A DNA stretch of 64,000 nucleotides from JACKAQ01 sp965227145 (GCA_965227145.1 OZ245730.1:868001-932000), one strand, 5' to 3'; counted from the first letter of the stretch, positions 54,586-64,000 are shown. Numbers and translations are program-made. The notes: generated by a model not told the origin, from the letters alone.

Positions 54586-56118
54586 TTAGGATTTTACGGT
54601 TGAAAAACTGTATCGGATATGTTTTATTAAAGATTTTAATTCATACACAAATAATTTTTCAAATAGCAGCATTACTACTATGTATGTTGCTATTCCAGAT
54701 GACGTAAGGATAAGTATAGAAAAAAGACTAGATTGATTTGAAAAGTAATATTTTAGCAAGGTGAGAACGCCAAACATAACGAGCGTCCCTAAAGCCGGTA
54801 CTATAAGGAGTTTTGGAATGTCAGAAGTCTTACATTTAATTATTCGGTATACATATATTAATCCTAATGGATCAAACATATAAGAACTTAATACTACGGT
54901 TAAAGCTGTGCCAACAATTTCGAAGCGTGTTGATAGTGGATATATTAAGACTATTATTGCGATTAATTTTAGTAGTTGAATTTTTACCATCAGCCTTGGT
55001 TTACCAATTCCCTGGAAAAATGCTCCTGTGGTACCTGCAATAGCTCTACTCAAACCCCAGAGAGCCAAGACTTGCATTGCGGGGACCATTGGGAGCCATT
55101 TTTCTCCGAGCAACACTGAAGTAAAATCGGAGGCGAGTAAAATGATACCTGCGGCGATAGGAAAAGAAATTAACGAGGTAACTTGTAGTACTTTTAGAAA
55201 ACTGTATTGCAGTTTAAACGGTTGATCTTGTAATTTCGAGTATAGCGGGAATGTGATTTGAGAAATCGAATTGGATATTTCTGAAGAAGGCAGGTTTGCA
55301 ATTAAGTAGGCCATTTGATACAATCCTAAAGCCGTAGCACCTAAAACTTTTCCAACAAAAATATGATCTCCCTGATTCAAAAAATACAGAATCAGACTAC
55401 TGCTAAAGATCCATTTCCCAAATCCGAATAGCTCACGGGCTTTCTCCCTAGAAAAGTTAAATTTTGGTCTATAAGGCTCAATTATATAAGATATTATTAA
55501 TCTAATAATGTGACCGCTAATTTGACCGATTACCAATGCCCAGACATTTTTATAGAGTATCGCCAAGGTAATCGAAACAGCCAGATCAATAACTGTACCA
55601 CTAAAATAGTAAACAAATTGTTTATGAAATTTAAACTCTTTTTGAAAATAAATGATTTTGATATTCGTGATGCCTTGAAAAAAGGCGGAGAGACCAATAA
55701 TACGGATTAGATCACTAGATTGGGGTTCATTAAAGAAGGCTGCTAAAAATGGAGCCATTAAAAACAAAGTAACGGCTATTAAGAAGCCTCTTATTGATTC
55801 AACAGTCCAGGCCGTATCAAGGTACGTATTTATAGTCTCTTTTTTTTGTATTAACGCCTGCCGAAAACCTGTTTGCGAAATAATTTCTAATGCAGTGATT
55901 ATAAGAAGAGAGATACCGAATTGACCAAAATCGTAAGGGGAAAGGAGCCTTGCTAATACTAACGTTCTAATTAATCTGATTAGCCTATCTGCAATTCTGA
56001 GAACAAAATTCCAAATGCCAGCATTAAGCAATCGTTGGATAAGCGATTCACCGGGAGAAGATAACCAGATAAGAAAAAGGCACAGGCGGTCTATAAGGGA
56101 TTTGGTATGTTTTATCAC
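54586..56118 (-). CDS. O-antigen/polysaccharide flippase (MOP/PST family)
   Basis: A 510-residue membrane protein with 12-14 predicted helices. RLIRTLVLARLLSPYDFGQF and LNQGDHIFVGKVLGATALGL are typical of Wzx/PST-type exporters that flip undecaprenyl-linked repeat units. It is the second flippase in the window and belongs to the A+T-rich cluster; the other (38.3-39.6 kb) belongs to the first glycan region. Its partner polymerase is probably the protein at the right edge. Confidence 0.88.
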   Translation of the reverse strand: MIKHTKSLIDRLCLFLIWLSSPGESLIQRLLNAGIWNFVLRIADRLIRLIRTLVLARLLSPYDFGQFGISLLIITALEIISQTGFRQALIQKKETINTYLDTAWTVESIRGFLIAVTLFLMAPFLAAFFNEPQSSDLIRIIGLSAFFQGITNIKIIYFQKEFKFHKQFVYYFSGTVIDLAVSITLAILYKNVWALVIGQISGHIIRLIISYIIEPYRPKFNFSREKARELFGFGKWIFSSSLILYFLNQGDHIFVGKVLGATALGLYQMAYLIANLPSSEISNSISQITFPLYSKLQDQPFKLQYSFLKVLQVTSLISFPIAAGIILLASDFTSVLLGEKWLPMVPAMQVLALWGLSRAIAGTTGAFFQGIGKPRLMVKIQLLKLIAIIVLIYPLSTRFEIVGTALTVVLSSYMFDPLGLIYVYRIIKCKTSDIPKLLIVPALGTLVMFGVLTLLKYYFSNQSSLFSILILTSSGIATYIVVMLLFEKLFVYELKSLIKHIRYSFSTVKS

Positions 56119-56173
56119 TGATCAGAATTATTAATAATGTAATGGTTTAATATGTATGGAAGTTCTGTTTAAA

Positions 56174-58057
56174 CTAGGTAGTCATGCTAAGATATGTGTT
56201 ATACCATTTTTCAAATGATAACAAAGCAAAGATGTGACGTTTATGATCTCTTTTTTTGAAAAGATGATCCTGGATGAGTTGATCGATAAAATTTCTGTTG
56301 AATAACTCTTGTGAGATTGAGTTAGAATCCAGCAACATATCACTCACATAGTTTGCAAACTTGTCGTTTTGCAGCCAATTGTCAATCGGAGTTGCAAACG
56401 GCCGTTTTTTTCGATTAATAATCTGGTCTGGCAGCCAGGTCTTGCAAGCTTTCTTGTGAATATATTTACCGCTTTTTCCTCTGATTTTCAACGATACAGG
56501 TAAAGATTCTACGAATTTGACCAGATCAACATCGAGAAACGGAACGCGCATTTCCAATGAATTCGCCATGGTGATTTTATCATTAAACAATAACAGGTTA
56601 TCCGATAGCCTGGAACGCGTGTCGATATACGTCATTCTGGAAACCGAATCGGATATGTTTTTTGTGGTTTTATACAAATTTTCAACGATATCCAAATCTT
56701 CGTTTAACATCAAGTCGTGGATATCTTCTTTGAACAACGTCTTTTTTTGTTCGGGTGTAAAAATGGTATAATTTGCCAAAAAACGTTCCGGTTCTACCTT
56801 AAACTGACTTGCATATGCCGCGCGTTTAAAGCGTTCATTCCTGGGGACAAAAGATGCAATTTTATTTAATGGGAGATTGCCAAGTAGTCGTTGGTAATCA
56901 CTGAGCCATTTTTCGCCCAGATAACACTGGTAGCCGGCTAATGGTTCATCGGCACCCTGTCCGGCTAACACAACTTTAACATGTTTTGATGCCAGATTTG
57001 CCACATAATAAAGCGCAGAAATCGTCGGTTCTACGATAGGTTCTTCGGTGTAGTAAAATGATTTGAAAAAGAAATCGAGATATTGTTCCTGGGTGAGCTC
57101 GATTTCATGATGATCGGATTCAAGCAGATTGGCTGTTTCCCGGGCATCCTGAAGTTCATTAAAATCACCTTTGCCTTCGAAGCCGATTGTAAACGTTTTG
57201 AGGGGATATGAAATATTCTCCGAAATTATTTTGCCAATGATTGCTGAATCTATACCCCCACTTAAAAACAATCCAAGCGGGACATCACTGAGGGTTTGCC
57301 GTTTTACTGCTTGATTTAACAAAAACTGATATTCAGAAACTGCTTCCTGTTCGGTTATATTCGAATTTGTCGCAGGTGTATAATTCCAAAAATTATCAAT
57401 TTCTATATTTCCATGAAAATCGGTAATCAAATAATTCGATGGCGGGAGCTTTTTAATGCCTTTAATGAGAGTTCTCGGTGACGGATTATATCTAAATGTA
57501 AAGAATGTATTCAGGGCTGTATAATCCAACTCTCTGTAAAAATCTTCATGTTGTAGTATCGCTTTGATTTCGGAAGCGAATACCAATTTGTTATTGAATA
57601 CGGCATAATACAGTGGTTTTACACCAAAATGATCACGTGCGAGAATTAATTTTTGCTTTTTTTTATCATAAATACCAAATGCAAATATGCCGTTTAACCG
57701 CTCAAATGATTGCACGCCATATGCTTTATAAAGGTAAATAATGACTTCTGTATCACAATTTGTTTTAAATTGGAATCCCTTTTGTTCCAACTCTTTTTTT
57801 AGCTCCGGGAAATTATATATCTCTCCATTGTAGGTAATCCAGATATCTTGCGATTCATCACTCATGGGTTGCTGACCATTCGCCAGGTCAATAATACTTA
57901 ATCTTCGATGCCCTAAAGCGAGGTTTTTATTTTCAGCAATATAGTGCCCTGACTCATCGGGTCCACGATGAGACATAATATTACTCATCTTACGGATGTT
58001 TGTATCGATGTCGGGCAATAGATTGTTAAAAGATATTATACCGGCGATGCCGCACAT
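56174..58057 (-). CDS. asnB: Asparagine synthetase (glutamine-hydrolysing)
   Basis: A 627-residue class II glutamine amidotransferase. The N-terminal nucleophile is Cys2 in MCGIAGIISF, and the synthetase domain has the PP-loop FLSGGIDSAIIG (about residues 263-274). VVLAGQGADEPLAGY and the late LEMRVPFLDVDLVKF are also typical. In polysaccharide clusters such proteins often form amides on sugar acids or related groups, rather than free asparagine; that role is inferred from context. It lies 55 bp upstream of the flippase gene. Confidence 0.92.
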   Translation of the reverse strand: MCGIAGIISFNNLLPDIDTNIRKMSNIMSHRGPDESGHYIAENKNLALGHRRLSIIDLANGQQPMSDESQDIWITYNGEIYNFPELKKELEQKGFQFKTNCDTEVIIYLYKAYGVQSFERLNGIFAFGIYDKKKQKLILARDHFGVKPLYYAVFNNKLVFASEIKAILQHEDFYRELDYTALNTFFTFRYNPSPRTLIKGIKKLPPSNYLITDFHGNIEIDNFWNYTPATNSNITEQEAVSEYQFLLNQAVKRQTLSDVPLGLFLSGGIDSAIIGKIISENISYPLKTFTIGFEGKGDFNELQDARETANLLESDHHEIELTQEQYLDFFFKSFYYTEEPIVEPTISALYYVANLASKHVKVVLAGQGADEPLAGYQCYLGEKWLSDYQRLLGNLPLNKIASFVPRNERFKRAAYASQFKVEPERFLANYTIFTPEQKKTLFKEDIHDLMLNEDLDIVENLYKTTKNISDSVSRMTYIDTRSRLSDNLLLFNDKITMANSLEMRVPFLDVDLVKFVESLPVSLKIRGKSGKYIHKKACKTWLPDQIINRKKRPFATPIDNWLQNDKFANYVSDMLLDSNSISQELFNRNFIDQLIQDHLFKKRDHKRHIFALLSFEKWYNTYLSMTT

Positions 58058-58127
58058 AGCTTAGATATCGTATAAAGGTTGAATGAACACGAATGAAATA
58101 ATTTCTTAATAAAATACTGTAAAGTGA

Positions 58128-59342
58128 TTAGGAGTAACTATGGTTTGGTTGCTGCATTTTGTGATTATTGATAACACGTTTATATAAGTTTTCCAATTGA
58201 CCCATTATTTTTTCAGTATGGTATTTTTGTAGCGCAATATCCTTGCCCCTTAAACCCATTTCTTTAGCGAGTTCGGGATTATCTGCCAACCAGATTAAGG
58301 ATTTTGCAAATCTTATTGCATCTCCCCTGGGAACCAGGAAACCATTAAATTCATTGTTAACAATGTTTTTAGGTCCCTCCGCATCACATGCTACGACCGG
58401 TTTACAGTGCGCCATCGCTTCCAATAAAACAATTCCAAATGACTCATTGTCGGAAGGCAATGCCAGAACATCCACAGCGGCTAAAAGCGCTTGCTTTTCC
58501 TGTCCATATACCGGCCCCAAAAATTGAATATGATTCCCAACGCCCAAATTTAGTGCTAATTGTTGCAGTTCACTTTTCATCTCCTGATCCGGCCCGGCAA
58601 ACAGCAAAGTTATATTGTTATTTGTCTTAACAATTTCTGATAATGCCAATATAAGTAAATCAGGACGCTTTTGCTTGTTTAATAAGCCAAGATACAGTAT
58701 AGTGAATTGGCCAATTAAATTGTATTTCCTTTTTGTTTGTACTGTCTCAACAAATTCAAAACATGTGTCTTCTACGGCATTTGGAAGGATTGCAATTTTT
58801 GCCGGGTCTACACCTAATTTGACAAATTCTTCTTTTTCAAATTCTGTCAGTGCAATAATTTGACTTACTTTCTTTAATATTTTTTTATTCGCATATGTAT
58901 CATAAAGGCTGTAAAAAAAATGTTTCAAATAACTCTGCAAGTCTGTGCTCAAAAATGGTCCATGCCCTTGAATGATGACGGGCTTATCTTTTTTTTTGCC
59001 TGCTTTTATCGCAAAAATTTCATGAGGGTGTCTATAGGAATGGCTGTGTATGATGTCATAGTTAATATTTTTTAACAATTGTAACTGACCTGGACAAAAA
59101 CTCATATAGCCGATATTTAAGAGGCTGTTAAACCGGTGGATTTTTACGCCATTGATGACTTCATAAGAAAGATAAATTGGGACATTCTTTGAAATATTAT
59201 TCCGGTTTGTTGTTAAGACAGTAACATCATGTCCTTTCCGAACCATCATCTCCGCCTGTGTTTGAACAACCTTACTTACACCTCCGGTGACAGGGTAATA
59301 GAATGGGCTAAGATGTAGAATTTTTAAAGAAGTATTATCCAA
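58128..59342 (-). CDS. Glycosyltransferase family 4
   Basis: A 404-residue retaining GT-B enzyme. The glycine-rich N-terminal loop YYPVTGGVSKVVQTQAEMM and the donor domain FTILYLGLLNKQKRPDLLI with DNESFGIVLLEAMAHCKPVV are classic GT4 features. HSHSYRHPHEIFA marks the acceptor domain. It starts 3 bp downstream of the stop of the FkbM gene, so the two are translationally coupled. Confidence 0.92.
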   Translation of the reverse strand: MDNTSLKILHLSPFYYPVTGGVSKVVQTQAEMMVRKGHDVTVLTTNRNNISKNVPIYLSYEVINGVKIHRFNSLLNIGYMSFCPGQLQLLKNINYDIIHSHSYRHPHEIFAIKAGKKKDKPVIIQGHGPFLSTDLQSYLKHFFYSLYDTYANKKILKKVSQIIALTEFEKEEFVKLGVDPAKIAILPNAVEDTCFEFVETVQTKRKYNLIGQFTILYLGLLNKQKRPDLLILALSEIVKTNNNITLLFAGPDQEMKSELQQLALNLGVGNHIQFLGPVYGQEKQALLAAVDVLALPSDNESFGIVLLEAMAHCKPVVACDAEGPKNIVNNEFNGFLVPRGDAIRFAKSLIWLADNPELAKEMGLRGKDIALQKYHTEKIMGQLENLYKRVINNHKMQQPNHSYS

Positions 59343-59345
59343 TTT

Positions 59346-60248
59346 TTAAATTATGTGTTTTTTTAAACGATTGTAAATGCTTGTATCCTTCAAAGCCAAA
59401 AAATCATTACTTTCAACAGAAGGGGGAGTGTTGATTTGTAACTCCCTTAAATACATTCTGTAATATGCTCTGGGTATTTCAAACAATTTGTAATTATTTT
59501 TGCTTAACCATTTGATAATATAATTATCCCAAAAAGGTTTTTCAAGATCGTTATATTCAAACAGTATTGCTTTTGGAGAAATTTTAATAAAAAATTTTTC
59601 TCCACCTTTGATTACCGTTTCTTCATGACCTTCTACATCAATTTTGATTAAATCAATTTTTTCTAATTTAAGTTTGTCTAAATATTTTGAAGTATTGCGA
59701 AGATCTATTGACTGATAGTCACCTCCACCCTGATATTTTCTAGAGATACTAGCTTGACCTCGATTATCAAGTGGGACAAAAATTTTTGATTCTCTATCTT
59801 CATCGCTTAAGCCAACATTGTGAATTGAAATGTTTTGCAGCATATTCACCATTTTTGATTTAATCAATAAATCAGCGAGCTCTTTTTGAGGTTCAAAAGC
59901 ATGCACTATTCCATTCTCCCCAACTATTTTTGAGGCAAATAATGAAACTACTCCACAGTGTGCTCCAATGTCTAAAAAGGTGTCTCCTGCATTGAGTATT
60001 TTATTACAAACCCAGGTGATTTTTTTATCATGATCTCCAGAATAATATATAACTCTACCAACAAATTCATTTTTTGGTATATAGATCGTTAAGCCGTTTT
60101 TTAGTTTTGTGAAATTCTGTAATGAATTGTCATTAAAACATTTTCTAGCAATTCTAACATTACTGAATTTACCTGCACCACTATAGAAAGGATAGATTCT
60201 TATGATTTTTTGTAATATTACTCTAAACAATCGATAGATCTTTAACAT
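59346..60248 (-). CDS. FkbM-family methyltransferase
   Basis: About 300 residues. The SAM-binding motif is TFLDIGAHCGVVSLFASKIV, followed by VHAFEPQKELADLL and the FkbM signature KIDLIKIDVEGHEETVIKG. It would O-methylate a sugar hydroxyl. I prefer the ATG at 60248; the longest ORF starts with TTG at 60287, which lies inside the end of the insertion sequence. The insertion left only 32 bp upstream, so transcription from the upstream genes is probably affected. Confidence 0.88.
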   Translation of the reverse strand: MLKIYRLFRVILQKIIRIYPFYSGAGKFSNVRIARKCFNDNSLQNFTKLKNGLTIYIPKNEFVGRVIYYSGDHDKKITWVCNKILNAGDTFLDIGAHCGVVSLFASKIVGENGIVHAFEPQKELADLLIKSKMVNMLQNISIHNVGLSDEDRESKIFVPLDNRGQASISRKYQGGGDYQSIDLRNTSKYLDKLKLEKIDLIKIDVEGHEETVIKGGEKFFIKISPKAILFEYNDLEKPFWDNYIIKWLSKNNYKLFEIPRAYYRMYLRELQINTPPSVESNDFLALKDTSIYNRLKKHII

Positions 60249-60280
60249 GGTTAGCCATAATTTATAGAAGTGAAAAAGTA

Positions 60281-61386
60281 TACCCAAAAGAAATTGGTTA
60301 GGGACAAATAACCATCTTTATGGGATGTGAAAATTAAGCGTAAGCAAAGAAGTTAAGGGTTGCCTATGCTGCTCAATCGTTTCAAAAAATGTCAATATTG
60401 CAGCCTTGAAATCACTATACTTTTCATAGTAAAAATAATCGATGACCGATTTTCGTAAATACTTCCATAATCGTTCGATAATGTTCAGGTTTGGCGAATA
60501 TGCCGGTAAATATATCACTTTGCACCATTTATTCTTCTTTAACCATTCCTGAATGAGGTGACTTTTGTAGTATCTGGCGTTGTCACAGATGTTATAGATC
60601 TTTTTACCCGGATGCTTCGCATGTTGGGCTTCCCAAAGGGCGATACTTGATTGGGAATTGATCTGTTCATCTTCACGAAAAACAATGTCGCCAACATCTT
60701 CTGCGTTGATGGCAGCGTTAATATTCAGGCGTTTACGACCGGTATTTGAGGGAATACCAACATCCTCACCCTTTGGTATCCAGCCATATGCCGGACGGGT
60801 ATTGTGTTGGGGATGCGCTGCGTCGTTGAAATAGAAAATAGCATTAACATCCTGTTTCTTCAACAATCTGTGTAGCTTTTTAACAAACCGTCTTTGGGCA
60901 GCCGAATCCGCTTTTGAAGGAACGGATTTGGTCTTTTTGTAAACAAAGCCCAAACGGTTCAGCAGTGTGGAAACAGCACTTTCACAATAGTGCTTGTTGA
61001 AGGTCGCCGCGATAAATTCACCAACAGCAGCGCTGCTTGGATACAGGTATTCAGTCAGTTCTGCAACGAGCCGGGCTTTTTCTTCATCAGTGAGTTTGCC
61101 ATTGTATCGAAAATAATTGGATGCCAGATAATCTTTCAGTCCGTTGGTGAGATAGCTGTCACGATAGCGGTAGACGGTGTTGTCATCAATGCCTAAAAAA
61201 TCGGCAATCACCTGGACAGAAAGACCTTTGTCCAGCATCAACAATACAGTGACTTTGATATAAATGCGTTTGTTGGACGGACGCTTCTGCAAAAGCTTTA
61301 ATTCGCGCCGGGTGTTGTCATCTAATTCTAGCATGGATAAAGATATTCAATTGATGGGATTTTCCCAAACCAATTTAGTGTGAGTA
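60281..61386 (-). mobile_element. IS630-family insertion sequence (element 2)
   Basis: 1106 bp. The left end reads TACCCAAAAGAAATTGGTTA and the inverted right end TACTCACACTAAATTGGTTT, with further matches inward. TA flanks both ends (60279-60280 and 61387-61388). The transposase is in one frame and only distantly similar to that of element 1, so the two are different IS types. Confidence 0.87.
60318..61334 (-). CDS. IS630-family transposase
   Basis: A 338-residue transposase in one uninterrupted frame. The N-terminal helix-turn-helix contains GLSVQVIADFLGIDDNTVYR. The DDE domain has FYFNDAAHPQHN (first Asp), IYNICDNARYYKS (second Asp) and YSPNLNIIERLWKYLR (Glu). All catalytic residues are present, so it may be active. 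It is transcribed in the same direction as the polysaccharide genes around it. Confidence 0.92.
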   Translation of the reverse strand: MLELDDNTRRELKLLQKRPSNKRIYIKVTVLLMLDKGLSVQVIADFLGIDDNTVYRYRDSYLTNGLKDYLASNYFRYNGKLTDEEKARLVAELTEYLYPSSAAVGEFIAATFNKHYCESAVSTLLNRLGFVYKKTKSVPSKADSAAQRRFVKKLHRLLKKQDVNAIFYFNDAAHPQHNTRPAYGWIPKGEDVGIPSNTGRKRLNINAAINAEDVGDIVFREDEQINSQSSIALWEAQHAKHPGKKIYNICDNARYYKSHLIQEWLKKNKWCKVIYLPAYSPNLNIIERLWKYLRKSVIDYFYYEKYSDFKAAILTFFETIEQHRQPLTSLLTLNFHIP

Positions 61387-61435
61387 TAATTTACTCAATC
61401 GGATTGGAATTGTAATAGAAAGCAAGTATGATATT

Positions 61436-62356
61436 TCAAAATTTCAAATAAGAATTTTTATTGGTTTGGCTTTTAAAGTATCTATTTTTACACCCCTTAA
61501 TAAAGAGACGTAATTGATGACTTTGTTCTTTCCTTAAAAAGTCAACTACCTCTGTTGATATAATTTTATCAGTCCCTTTTACAGCTGCATATGCATAACC
61601 AAGCATTACTAAGAAGCTACCTATAATAACAGGTCTCTCTTGTATCTTATAAATACTTTTAATTATATGAAAAATAAAACCATATCCTAAGCTGTATTCG
61701 AGTATTCCACCATTAAATCGAGTTTTTAGAATGTTTTTAGTGGCAGTGCCTGTTCTACGGAAGTGATCAACTCTAAGTTCTTCGAAAGAAGTTGTTTCCC
61801 AACCATATTTTCGTGCTGTTATTTCAGCTATCGCATCTTCAGCTCCACGTTCCATAGGCATATATCCACCAATTTCCTCAAAACAAGATCTTCTAAACAA
61901 CTGAATTGCGCCAGCTACGCTATTCCTGCTGGTTTTTTGTTTGATAAATTCCTCATCTATTTTATCGTAAATGACCCCACCGGCAATACCAAGTTTTCTG
62001 TTTATAGAAAAATACTTTAGTATTATTTCGTAGTAATTAGGTTTCATTGTAACGTCTGCGTCAAGATTACCAATAAAATTATATTCAAAATTTTTTAAGT
62101 ATCTCAAACCTTCGTTAAAAGCATATACCTTTGATGCAAAATTTCGTTTATTCGAATGTTTAAGTGTTATTAAATGAAGAAATGAATGCTTTTTGGTATA
62201 TTTTTTTACAATCTCAGCTGTATTATCAATAGAATTGTCATCTACAATCACCCAAGCAGTTGGTTGAAGTGTCTGATTAGTTACAGAGTTAATAGTAATC
62301 TCAATGAAGCTTGCTTCATTTTTTGCAGGGGTGACCAAAACATATTTATGATTCAT
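61436..62356 (-). CDS. Glycosyltransferase family 2
   Basis: A 306-residue GT-A enzyme. The N-terminus YVLVTPAKNEASFIEITINS, the VIVDDNSIDNTAEIV strand and NFIGNLDADVTMKPNYYEII with its DxD are diagnostic. The helix at about 245-265 is hydrophobic (ERPVIIGSFLVMLGYAYAAV). It overlaps the previous GT2 gene by 11 bp, so the two are co-translated. It is the last gene before IS element 2. Confidence 0.9.
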   Translation of the reverse strand: MNHKYVLVTPAKNEASFIEITINSVTNQTLQPTAWVIVDDNSIDNTAEIVKKYTKKHSFLHLITLKHSNKRNFASKVYAFNEGLRYLKNFEYNFIGNLDADVTMKPNYYEIILKYFSINRKLGIAGGVIYDKIDEEFIKQKTSRNSVAGAIQLFRRSCFEEIGGYMPMERGAEDAIAEITARKYGWETTSFEELRVDHFRRTGTATKNILKTRFNGGILEYSLGYGFIFHIIKSIYKIQERPVIIGSFLVMLGYAYAAVKGTDKIISTEVVDFLRKEQSHQLRLFIKGCKNRYFKSQTNKNSYLKF

Positions 62357-63308
62357 TAGAATCCACGAATAATGTTTGGGCTTGTCTTAATATAGTCTTG
62401 TTGGAAAACAATAACCAGTTTAATACATTTTTGTAGTTTTCAATTTTAAGGGTATATACTTGATTTTTGCTTGGAGAGAGGATCATTAATACATAGAAGC
62501 TTGTAATTCTCAGAACACAATTTATAAAAACAGAGCAAAGGTAAATGAAACGTGAAATTTGATTATGATGTTTTAACCAAAATTGATAATTTGCTTTTTG
62601 AAGTTCCAGGAAAAATAACTTTGGCATCGCTGAAGAACTTATACCGCCGAAATGTATTATCTCAGCTTCAGGATAATAGACAACCTTTAAACCAACATCT
62701 TTGATTCGTTTACAGAAATCATCATCCTCAGAATAAATAAAAAAACGTTCATCCAGTAGTCCTACTATGTCAATAGCTGTTTTTTTAATCATCCAGAAGC
62801 ATCCACTTATGACATCTACTTCTCTGATGCTTGACGCTCGATATGAAAAAACGAAAGGAAAAATTTTGTCAATAGCAAAAGCTCGGACAATTGCTGTAAA
62901 AATATTCTGAGATTTTTTTATGCTCTTTTGTATTGAATGATCTGAATTAAGTACTTTTGGGCCAATTAATCCAATTTGTTGATTAACTTCTAGATAATTA
63001 TACATTTTTTTTATTGCATCGTCTAGTATGATCACATCAGAATTGACAAAGCAAATATATTCTCCTTCACTTGATTTAATGCCTATGTTGTTTGCCCGGG
63101 CAAACCCGAGGTTTTTGTTGTTTTCGATTAATTTAACATTCGGAAATTGTGCTCGTATGGCTTCGCACGAACCATCCGCTGAACCATTATCAACAACAAT
63201 AATTTCAAATTGAAGATGATTGACACTTTCCAATATTGAATGAATACATTTTCTCAGATATTCTCGAGCGTTCCAGTTAACGATAATAAATGATAAATCC
63301 AATGACAT
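62346..63308 (-). CDS. Glycosyltransferase family 2 (rhamnosyltransferase-like)
   Basis: A 320-residue GT-A enzyme. DLSFIIVNWNAREYLRKCIH, EIIVVDNGSADGS, NLGFARANNIGIK and ICFVNSDVII are the pattern of the rhamnosyltransferase-type GT2 subgroup; the late FFIYSEDDDFCKRIKDVGLK is the acceptor-side motif. The C-terminus has a membrane-associated helix. Sugar specificity is an inference from the subgroup. Confidence 0.9.
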   Translation of the reverse strand: MSLDLSFIIVNWNAREYLRKCIHSILESVNHLQFEIIVVDNGSADGSCEAIRAQFPNVKLIENNKNLGFARANNIGIKSSEGEYICFVNSDVIILDDAIKKMYNYLEVNQQIGLIGPKVLNSDHSIQKSIKKSQNIFTAIVRAFAIDKIFPFVFSYRASSIREVDVISGCFWMIKKTAIDIVGLLDERFFIYSEDDDFCKRIKDVGLKVVYYPEAEIIHFGGISSSAMPKLFFLELQKANYQFWLKHHNQISRFIYLCSVFINCVLRITSFYVLMILSPSKNQVYTLKIENYKNVLNWLLFSNKTILRQAQTLFVDSNES

Positions 63309-63334
63309 ATACCCAGATTTGTCTATTAATTAGT

Positions 63335-64000
63335 CTAAGCCGTTTGAGCCTGTTTATTTAGTATTCTGAATTGAGATTTGAATCTTTTTATAATTTGAAT
63401 ATAAACAAGATTTTGCTGTGTTGTGGAAGCGATTAAAGCAATTAAAGAATATAAACCCACCAATATCTGATCCCAATAGGACAACCCAAAGAAAGTAACT
63501 ATATGTGCCAGGAGGGCTGTTCCTAATCCCCAAAAAAGATGCATCAGTTGTTTATTGTTGGTGAATAGTTTCAGACATTTCCCAATTTCTCTAAAACTAA
63601 TAAATAACAAAGAAATAAACAGAATGAGCGGCAGAATGCCGCCGTTTATCCCTACCTGTACAAATTGGTTGGCTGTATCCTCCATCATAATTCCCCAATG
63701 CTCAGTGGACCTTACTCCTACTAACCACCATTCACCGAAATTTGCGATAAATTTATCAATCAAAGTATAGCGATGATATAAATTAGACCCTGAAATATAA
63801 CTTCCTAATGCCATAATTTTATGGTAAAATGGTGATTTTGTAATGAGGTCAAATACAATGTATGTCACTAAACCAATGATTTGGATCTGTCTCAAGTGTT
63901 TTCTCATAAACCACATAAAAGACATTATTAAAGCTGGCATAAAAGTGGCTACAGGTGTGCTTGAACCAGTATTAAACACAATAAAAGCGCAGCTAATAAT
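63335..64000 (-). CDS. O-antigen ligase/polymerase-like membrane protein (partial)
   Basis: The C-terminal 221 residues of a multi-spanning protein; the N-terminus lies beyond the right edge. The long periplasmic loop contains FGEWWLVGVRSTEHWGIM and DTANQFVQVGINGGILPLIL, the kind of loop seen in Wzy polymerases and WaaL-type ligases, followed by three helices. The frame is open to the last base of the window. It is the first visible gene of the polysaccharide run, 26 bp before the GT2 gene. Confidence 0.82.
   Translation of the reverse strand: MISCAFIVFNTGSSTPVATFMPALIMSFMWFMRKHLRQIQIIGLVTYIVFDLITKSPFYHKIMALGSYISGSNLYHRYTLIDKFIANFGEWWLVGVRSTEHWGIMMEDTANQFVQVGINGGILPLILFISLLFISFREIGKCLKLFTNNKQLMHLFWGLGTALLAHIVTFFGLSYWDQILVGLYSLIALIASTTQQNLVYIQIIKRFKSQFRILNKQAQTA

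Overview
The window looks like a chromosomal segment of an uncultured FCB-group bacterium, possibly Calditrichota. The clues are an ammonifying cytochrome c nitrite reductase (NrfHA), a Bacteroidota-type three-subunit succinate dehydrogenase/fumarate reductase, a YpdA-type thiol-disulfide reductase, and large GAF/PAS and beta-propeller histidine kinases. The phylum is an inference from gene content only; no rRNA or ribosomal protein is present to test it.

Layout. (1) 1-2002, minus strand: a partner-switching module (RsbU-like phosphatase, RsbW-like kinase, STAS protein cut by the window edge). (2) 2.8-20.5 kb: core and energy metabolism. It holds nrfHA, ppc, a rhodanese, a YpdA-like reductase, glutamate dehydrogenase, the frd/sdh operon, secG, tRNA-Leu(GAG), a sulfide:quinone oxidoreductase-like flavoprotein with a 59-residue companion, a Nudix hydrolase, a MobA-like protein and a cyclase-family hydrolase. 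(3) 20.7-27.9 kb: two very large sensor kinases in tandem, with no response regulator in sight. (4) 27.9-40.9 kb, minus strand: a first glycan region with two GT2 enzymes, a GT87-like and a GT39-like membrane transferase, a flippase, a nucleotidyltransferase-like protein, and an FAD enzyme whose C-terminal membrane domain recurs as a separate neighbouring gene. (5) 40.9-45.5 kb: a gene-poor zone of dispersed and tandem repeats and decayed toxin-antitoxin-type genes. (6) 45.5-64 kb: a visibly more A+T-rich surface-polysaccharide cluster, almost all on the minus strand. It carries a Wzy/ligase-like protein, GT2 and GT4 enzymes, FkbM and other methyltransferases, asparagine synthetase, a flippase, a secreted protein and two paralogous membrane proteins. 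Two IS630-family elements interrupt it.

How the genes work together. NrfHA and the fumarate reductase/succinate dehydrogenase complex point to quinone-linked anaerobic respiration, with the SQR-like protein and rhodanese adding sulfide/sulfane-sulfur chemistry. PEP carboxylase and glutamate dehydrogenase would supply oxaloacetate and assimilate the ammonium made by NrfA. The right half builds and exports a cell-surface polysaccharide.

The most striking feature is the density of repeats: heptanucleotide arrays of several unrelated sequences, a 13 x 21-bp minisatellite, a 3.3 x 115-bp tandem repeat, a 270-bp MITE with perfect terminal repeats and an 8-bp target duplication, related palindromes flanking ppc and following the SQR gene, and repeat insertions inside a glycosyltransferase gene. 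I found no CRISPR array, prophage or recognisable defence island. The better candidates for undescribed biology are the SQR plus 59-residue pair, the FAD-enzyme plus two-TM-domain pair, and the repeat families.
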